Under the pieces are notes generated by a model. The model did not search any database. It saw only the letters and a program-made list of their open reading frames with translations, and had not been told where the DNA came from. From Strongylocentrotus purpuratus (lineage: Eukaryota; Echinodermata; Echinoidea; Camarodonta; Strongylocentrotidae), in the NCBI RefSeq assembly GCF_000002235.5, contig NW_022145611.1:3710754-3774753 (forward strand): 64,000 nucleotides of DNA. Reading direction: 5' to 3'. The position numbers and the translations under genes were made by a program. This document shows, piece by piece, positions 58,033 to 64,000 of this stretch. The stretch's first letter is position 1, and every line of letters starts with the position of its first letter.

Positions 58033-59550
58033 ATTTCTGGAAATCAGCACACAGCAGATCTCCAACTTTGCCAACTCCAAAAGATGCATTTGAAATGGAT
58101 TCTTTAATGCATGTTACCCAGGGATGTGTTGAAACTCCAACCTTTTCAATGCCATTCTCAAAGCAAAGCCTGTCAGAAGCCAGCTCTGTGAGACAGCAAC
58201 GTGATCAGTTGAACGTAACATCAGCTACTTCTTTTGAAGATGGGTTCACAAGTAAACCAGATGTATGTGGCATGTATGGAATCATTACTACACCACAAGT
58301 CATTTATCAAAATGCTAATACCATTGATAAGGATGATCCTAAGAGACCTGTAAGCAGCTCATCACAGACTTTGTTGGCAGATAGAAAGAGTAGCATGAAT
58401 CCAATCACAAGCTACCACAGACCTCTATCAGAGTTTGACCGTCAGGACATGCGCTTTAGCAGTGCCAGTGAGTTTGATTTTGTCACATCGACAAGTGAGC
58501 AGCGCTACCCTCCACCTAAATGTGCACCTCCTCCCCCTCCAACAGGAGAGCAATCCTCAAACATTTTCATGATGCCATCCTTGCCTGCAAGGTACACTTG
58601 GTCTCTAGTCAAACCTAGTTCAGAACATGTGGAATATTGTTTGCCCCATGACCAGCCTCAGTTGCCACCAAAACAAAACAAGAAACCAGCAAATCATGAA
58701 GGATATAGAATGCCAGCTTGTGAAAGCATGACAAAGGATATATACCCAGCACAAGAGTGTGGTGTCACCTCATTGATTACTCAGCAGCAACAGTGTTTAT
58801 CCCACAAACATGATAATTACAGGACCCCTCCCCCACCTGCTAGTTATAGACAATCTAAATCCTACGCTGACTCACAGCAGCCTGCTCCTGCTGCTGCTGC
58901 TGCTGCCCCAAGGGCACAAGAGCAAATCCAAAACATCCTGCAGCCATTACCTACTTATAACAGTACTAAACAGGAGCCTGTAGCCTGGCATGCACTTCCA
59001 GAATTTGATCCCCTCTTTTGCACTAGTGAGAACAAGGAACCGCCTGCAAACACAGGTATTACTCCGGAGTCACATACACTTATGACAGACTGTACGCAAA
59101 CAGATGTTCATTATGGGATCAAGGCAGTAACAGACAGCTCTCCATCAAATAACAATAATAGGACATCAAACCAAATGGCACCCATGTCTAATTTTCCAGA
59201 CAGGACTTTATGTGAAATATCAATACCAAAACTTATTAGAGTGCATGATGTGGAGTCAGGAGAGGAGGACACATTTTCTGATCATGAAATTGAAGACATT
59301 CTAACGAATGAAGCGGGACATTTGTTGGATAATTCTTCCCAGTCAGACTGTGAAGTAAATCCAGCAAGCTCATTTTCTGCAGGTGTTCCTTTCACAGAAA
59401 ATGAAAATGGTAATCACCTGCTTCTCAGCCAGTCACTTGAATTCAGTACAGTGGAAGCAAATGAGCTTGAGCAATCAAGAGAAGCACAAAAGAAGGACTT
59501 TAAAAGGAATAAATCTGGCCTTTCAAATTTCAACAAGCTCAGATTACTTG
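58033..59550 (+). CDS. RIN: RIN large exon: SH2 exit and proline/serine-rich linker
   Basis: After TTGTTGTTGTAG the exon completes a split Asp codon and reads FWKSAHSRSPTLP. DFW here corresponds to the NFW/EFW that closes the SH2 region in RIN proteins. About 500 residues follow, rich in Ser, Pro and Gln. They include a PPPKCAPPPPP stretch (about 58518-58545), QLPPKQNKKP (about 58650-58685) as possible SH3 ligands, a poly-Ala run encoded by (GCT)n (about 58880-58905) and an acidic GEEDTFSDHEIEDIL (about 59257-59310). The donor is CTTG|GTAAGT in phase 1. The open frame runs a further 25 codons past the donor to a TAG, but the consensus donor and downstream exon favour splicing. Confidence 0.9.
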
Positions 59551-61438
59551 GTAAGTTTCAATCCATTTTTCCTAAGGGCAATTCCAGCATGACATATGTC
59601 ACATCCAATCCTCTCTTTTTATAGTATGTAATAATGCTGTTGATATTTAACTGAAATTAAAATGTATTAATAAGAGATGGTACTGAAGCCATGGTGAAGA
59701 TAAAACTACTATTAATTTGCTTCATGAAATCTTTGGTCAGTAACATGACACAACTTTGTAGATTTTTTTAAAAGTGGGAACATTTCAAAATCTATTGGTA
59801 TATTTTAAAAGTATGTACCTTTAATGTTTTCATCTTGTCGAGCAGTCTATTAAAGTAAACTGCTTGCATGTAGCGGTTGCTATATGTCTTGCAAGACTGT
59901 GACTGAATTCTTAACTTTTGTTTGCAAAATTTCAAATTTTTGAGGTGCTTTTATTTTTTTTCCTTTATCATAATATCTTGGGCAAGCCATTATTTGCGGA
60001 TATTTTGACAATTAATGCCTATTTATAAAATTGTATTGTAATGTTAAATGTACTATGTCCCATTTGCAGGCCAAAAAAATGAAAATGTTAAAATTCAATT
60101 GCATTTGAAAGATAATGCTAATTTAGAACTTCCCTAAAAAAGGTGAGGCTTGAAAATGTCTTCAAGTGGGAAAATAATGACTATTAGTTGTCAAATCGAC
60201 TTAGGAGCTATAGAGCCAATAAGTAATAGTCTTGATTTTCAGACCATTGTACCGAATGGTCATACGTTTTATGCTGGGCAAAGATTCAATCAGTTTAATT
60301 TTGGCCATCACAAGAAGTGGGTTATTGATGTAGACAAATGCTCATGTACCCTTTACAGCTCATTTTATGTATGTTATTACCAAAGAAGAAAAAAAAGCCA
60401 GTCAGTCACTCAATAGTGTCCGACAGTGAAGTCTAGCAAGTAAACGGGTTTCCTTGCGTAATTCGAATATTAGGACACTGCTAACGTTTAAATTTCACAG
60501 GTAGGACATACATGACATATTCATAATTCCTGCAAAGTTCTACAGAATTTGAGGTTGGCTGCAAAAGGGACATAGTACCTTTAATAGTCTGATCAGCATT
60601 TTGGGCAAGTCAGGAGTGTGTGGTAGCCTAGATTGTAAAATTGCTCAGACGTAGGCGGGTCAAATTTTTAATTCCGTCCTGAACATGCTCGACATACATA
60701 GCACAAAGCTTGACTCTTTCCAAGTTTAGAGCCACAAAAAAGACCTAACGTCCTCGGAAATGATATCTGTTTATTTCTACAGCTTGTACATTTAATTAAA
60801 TTGAAATTCAATTTGTAAATTGTATATTATAAGTTCTGTATAACAAAATATCATTGTGGAAGATAATTTTGAAATACCCAAAATCAAAAATTCAATCCCG
60901 GGTTTCAGCATGACGATCAGGGACAGGGCAGGGAACCGTTTGGACTTAGGCCTACCAGTATATCTTGAGACATTTCAAATTCATACTTGTTTATAAATAT
61001 TAATGAATAGCAGAAATAAGAGGAGTGGATGATGACACCTCTAAGGGAGATGTTATTAACACATCACAGATTTCAGATCAATTAAAATTTCTCATCTTAG
61101 CTAATCAATGCTCTTCTTACCAAATATTCTGCAAAGAGTTTGAAAAGAGATAGAGATACATGTAGTATACATGTACATCCTGTCTCTGATACAACAAATA
61201 ACTGACATGTTTGTCAGTGCCAACATTCATGTAATGTATGCTAATGTTCATCACACAGATCTACAAATCAAATATTCTCATTTCCTTTAGTACAGTCCAT
61301 GATGCACTTTGTCACAAATCTACATTTGAATAAATTTATTGTATTACATAGTTCAATATAATTAAATCTTCAAGATAATTAATACAATATTACATACCGG
61401 TAATGTTCCATTTGTATACATTTTCCTTCGTGTCACAG
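59551..61438 (+). other. RIN intron
   Basis: It contains the TTAA MITE at 60044-60584. The rest is AT-rich with no recognised gene. It ends CTTCGTGTCACAG. Confidence 0.65.
60044..60584. mobile_element. TTAA-flanked MITE family d
   Basis: The 541-bp element is bounded by TTAA. The inverted ends are TTAAATGTACTATGTCCC on the left and GGGACATAGTACCTTTAA on the right; pairing continues with TTTGCAGGCCAA and TTGGCTGCAAA. An 88-codon open frame inside it (60150-60416) is therefore not a host gene. Confidence 0.8.
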
Positions 61439-61538
61439 CTAAAAAAGGGTCGCGTGGGGCCACCAAGAAACTGCATAGGATATCAGGAAAGAGCAAGAAG
61501 AGAGATGCCAGCACAGACATCCAAGAAGCAATACTAAG
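61439..61538 (+). CDS. RIN: RIN exon (basic region, continues beyond window)
   Basis: The acceptor GTCACAG joins in phase 1 to 59550 and gives AKKGSRGATKKLHRISGKSK followed by KRDASTDIQEAIL, ending AAG|GTAAAA in phase 2. It is lysine/arginine-rich, then turns towards a helical segment, consistent with the region before the RIN-homology and VPS9 domains. The VPS9 Rab5-GEF domain itself must lie right of the window. From exon A the in-window coding sequence totals 2,408 nt, about 802 codons. Confidence 0.8.
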
Positions 61539-61555
61539 GTAAAATACATTTTATA

Positions 61556-64000
61556 TAGATCATAATAAGACATCTTAAAGGTAATATCCCTTGTAGAGAG
61601 ATCATAATAAGACATCTCAAAGGTAATATCCCTTGTAGAGAGATCATAGTAAGACATCTCAAAGGTAATATCCCTTGAAGAGAGATCATAATAAGACATC
61701 TTAAAGGTAATATCCCTTGTAGAGAGATCATAATAAGACATCTCAAAGGTACTATTCCTTGTAGAGAGATCATAGTAAGATATCTCAAAGGTAATATCCC
61801 TTGAAGAGAGATCATAAGACATCTCAAAGGTAATATCCCTTGTAGAGAGATCATAGTAAGACATCTCAAAGGTAATATCCCTTGTAGAGAGATCATAAGA
61901 CATCTCAAAGGTAATATCCCTTGTAGAGAGATCATAGTAAGACATCTCAAAGGTAATATCCCTTGAAGAGAGATCATAGTAAGATATCTCAAAGGTAATA
62001 TCCCTTGAAGAGAGATCATAGTAAGACATCTCAAAGGTAATATCCCTTGAAGAGAGATCATAGTAAGACATCTCAAAGGTAATATCCCTTGTAGAGAGAT
62101 CATAAGACATCTCAAAGGTAATATCCCTTGAAGAGAGATCATAGTAAAACATCTCAAAGGTAATATCCCTTTTAGAGAGATCATAATAAGACATCTCAAA
62201 GGTAATATCCCTTGTAGAGAGATCATAGAAAGATATCTCTAAGGTAATATCCCTTGAAGAGAGATCATAGTAAGATATCTCTCAGGTAATATCCTTTGTA
62301 GAGAGATCATAGTAAGATATCTCTAAGGTAATATCCCTTGAAGAGAGATCATAGTAAGACATCTCAAAGGTAATATCCCTTTTAGAGAGATCATAGTAAG
62401 ACATCTCAAAGGTAATATCCCTTGTAGAGAGATCATAGTAAGACATCTCAAAGGTAATATCCCTTGTAGAGAGATCATAGTAAGACATCTCAAAGGTAAT
62501 ATCCCTTGTAGAGATCATAGTAAGACATCTCAAAGGTAATATCCCTTGTAGAGAGATCATAGTAAGACATCTCAAAGGTAATATCCCTTGTAGAGAGATC
62601 ATAGTAAGACATCTCAAAGGTAATATCCCTTGAAGAGAGATCATAGTAAGACATCTCAAAGGTAATATCCCTTGAAGAGAGATCATAGTAAGACATCTCA
62701 AAGGTAATATCCCTTGAAGAGAGATCATAGTAAGACATCTCAAAGGTAATATCCCTTGAAGAGAGATCATAGTAAGACATCTCAAAGGTAATATCCCTTG
62801 AAGAGAGATCATAGTAAGACATCTCAAAGGTAATATCCCTTGAAGAGAGATCATAGTAAGATATCTCAAAGGTAATATCCCTTGAAGAGAGATCATAGTA
62901 AGACATCTCAAAGGTACTATTCCTTGTAGAGAGATCATAGTAAGACATCTCAAAGGTAATATCCCGTGAAGAGAGATCATAAGACATCTCAAAGGTAATA
63001 TTCCTTGTAGAGATCATAGTAAAACATCTCAAAGGTAATATCCCTTGTAGAGAGAGATCATAGTAAGATATCTCTCAGGTAATATCCCTTGAAGAGAGAA
63101 CATAATAAGACATCTCAAAGGTAATATCCCGTGAAGAGAGATCATAAGACATCTCAAAGGTAATATTCCTTGTAGAGATCATAGTAAAACATCTCAAAGG
63201 TAATATCCCTTGTAGAGAGAGATCATAGTAAGATATCTCTCAGGTAATATCCCTTGTAGAGAGATCATAGTAAGACATCTCTAAGGTAATATCCCTTGAA
63301 GAGAGATCATAGTAAGACATCTCAAAGGTAATATCCCTTGAAGAGAGATCATAGTAAAATATCTCAAAGGTAATATCCCTTGTAGAGAGATCATAGTAAG
63401 ACATCTCAAAGGTAATATCCCTTGTAGAGAGATCATAGTAAGATATCTCTCAGGTAATATCCCGTGAAGAGAGATCATAGTAAGATATCTCAAAGGTACT
63501 ATCCCTTGTAGAGAGATCATAGTAAGACATCTCAAAGGTAATATCCCTTGTAGAGAGAGGTCATAGTAAGATAACTCTCAGGTAATATCCCTTGTAGAGA
63601 GATCATAGTAAGACATCTCTAAGGTAATATCCCTTGAAGAGAGATCATAGTAAGACATCTCAAAGGTAATATCCCTTGAAGAGAGATCATAGTAAGATAT
63701 CTCAAAGGTAATATCCCTTGTAGAGAGATCATAGTAAGACATCTCTAAGGTAATATCCCTTGAAGAGAGATCATAGTAAGACATCTCAAAGGTACTATCC
63801 CTTGTAGAGAGATCATAGTAAGACATCTCAAAGGTAATATCCCGTGAAGAGAGATCATAGTAAGACATCTCAAAGGTACTATCCCTTGTAGAGAGATCAT
63901 AGTAAGATATCTCTCAGGTAATATCCCTTTTAGAGAGATCATAATAAGACATCTCAAAGGTAATATCCTTTGTAGAGAGATCATAGTAAGACATCTCAAA
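61556..64000. repeat. 42-bp minisatellite, about 58 units, continuing past the window
   Basis: The unit contains AAAGGTAATATCCCTTG, then T/A-AGAGAGATCATAGTAAGA and CATCTC, with a 42-bp period. Variants include TTGTAG/TTGAAG, ATAATAAG/ATAGTAAG, CATCTCAAAGG/TATCTCTCAGG/TATCTCTAAGG and recurrent 3-bp losses of GTA (for example near 61816, 61892, 62101, 62970, 63133). A 165-bp higher-order segment repeats at 62956 and 63121. The antisense frames stay open because 42 is divisible by 3, giving a 14-residue MSYYDLSTRDITFE repeat that I do not regard as coding. Confidence 0.95.

Noticed and set aside
59551..59624. Extension of the large RIN exon to the TAG near 59622
   Set aside because: A consensus GTAAGT donor at 59551 and a phase-compatible exon at 61439 make splicing more likely. 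Retention could still give a short isoform.
60150..60416. 88-codon ORF in the last full RIN intron
   Set aside because: It lies inside the TTAA-bounded MITE 60044-60584.
61439..63999. Antisense ORFs of 84-251 codons with 14-residue repeats
   Set aside because: The 42-bp unit is divisible by three and lacks stops in two antisense frames. They overlap a sense RIN exon and its intron, with no start context or family match.

Overview
This is animal genomic DNA: two intron-containing genes on the + strand, set in a large amount of repeat sequence. There is no bacterial gene organisation, operon, CRISPR array or rRNA. Abundant ATGTACATGTAC microsatellite, (TTA)n-tailed tRNA-derived SINEs, AGGTCA-type repeats, TTAA-flanked MITEs and long poly(G)/poly(C) runs suggest a marine invertebrate deuterostome. 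A sea-urchin-like echinoderm is my best guess, from general resemblance only.

Left part (1-5.6 kb): the 3' half of a WDR20 orthologue, the WD-repeat cofactor of the USP12/USP46-UAF1 deubiquitinases. Two coding exons are clear (1219-1404 and 2061-3233), joined by what looks like a GC-AG intron. A perfect GTAAGT donor lies inside the last codons. A possible alternative terminal exon (5600-5638) sits at the end of a 1.5-kb pyrimidine-rich tract.

Middle (5.6-33.4 kb): intergenic or 5' intronic sequence made mostly of mobile-element debris. It holds an 815-bp foldback element, TTAA MITEs, a composite element carrying a tRNA-like stretch and a long palindrome, a decayed SGNH-type retroelement domain, a cluster of GC-rich repeats with poly(G) runs, and an L1/Tx1-like LINE split by an insertion. 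A CpG-rich, apparently repeat-poor block at 25.6-26.6 kb is the best candidate for an upstream promoter or 5' exon.

Right part (33.4-64 kb): the 5' portion of a RIN (Ras and Rab interactor, fly Sprint) gene. Eight coding exons chain in phase: either of two alternative N-terminal exons (33473-33547 or 38251-38346), then 42861-42988, 43842-43890, 49654-49911, 54670-54784, 55318-55482, 58033-59550 and 61439-61538. Together they encode the N-terminus, an SH2 domain with its FLVR-type arginine, and a long proline/serine-rich linker. The RH, VPS9 and RA regions expected of the family must lie to the right of the window. The introns carry SINEs, LINEs, a 3.66-kb inverted-repeat-bounded segment, an hAT-type element with a perfect 8-bp target duplication and its own small Cys-rich ORF, and two minisatellites (41-bp and 42-bp units). 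The 42-bp array starts about 18 bp after a splice donor and runs off the window.

I found no convincing novel gene system. The most unusual items are the donor-like 42-bp intronic array, the hAT element with its ORF, the two N-terminal exons, the pyrimidine tract ending at a splice acceptor, and the inverted-repeat-bounded 3.66-kb segment.
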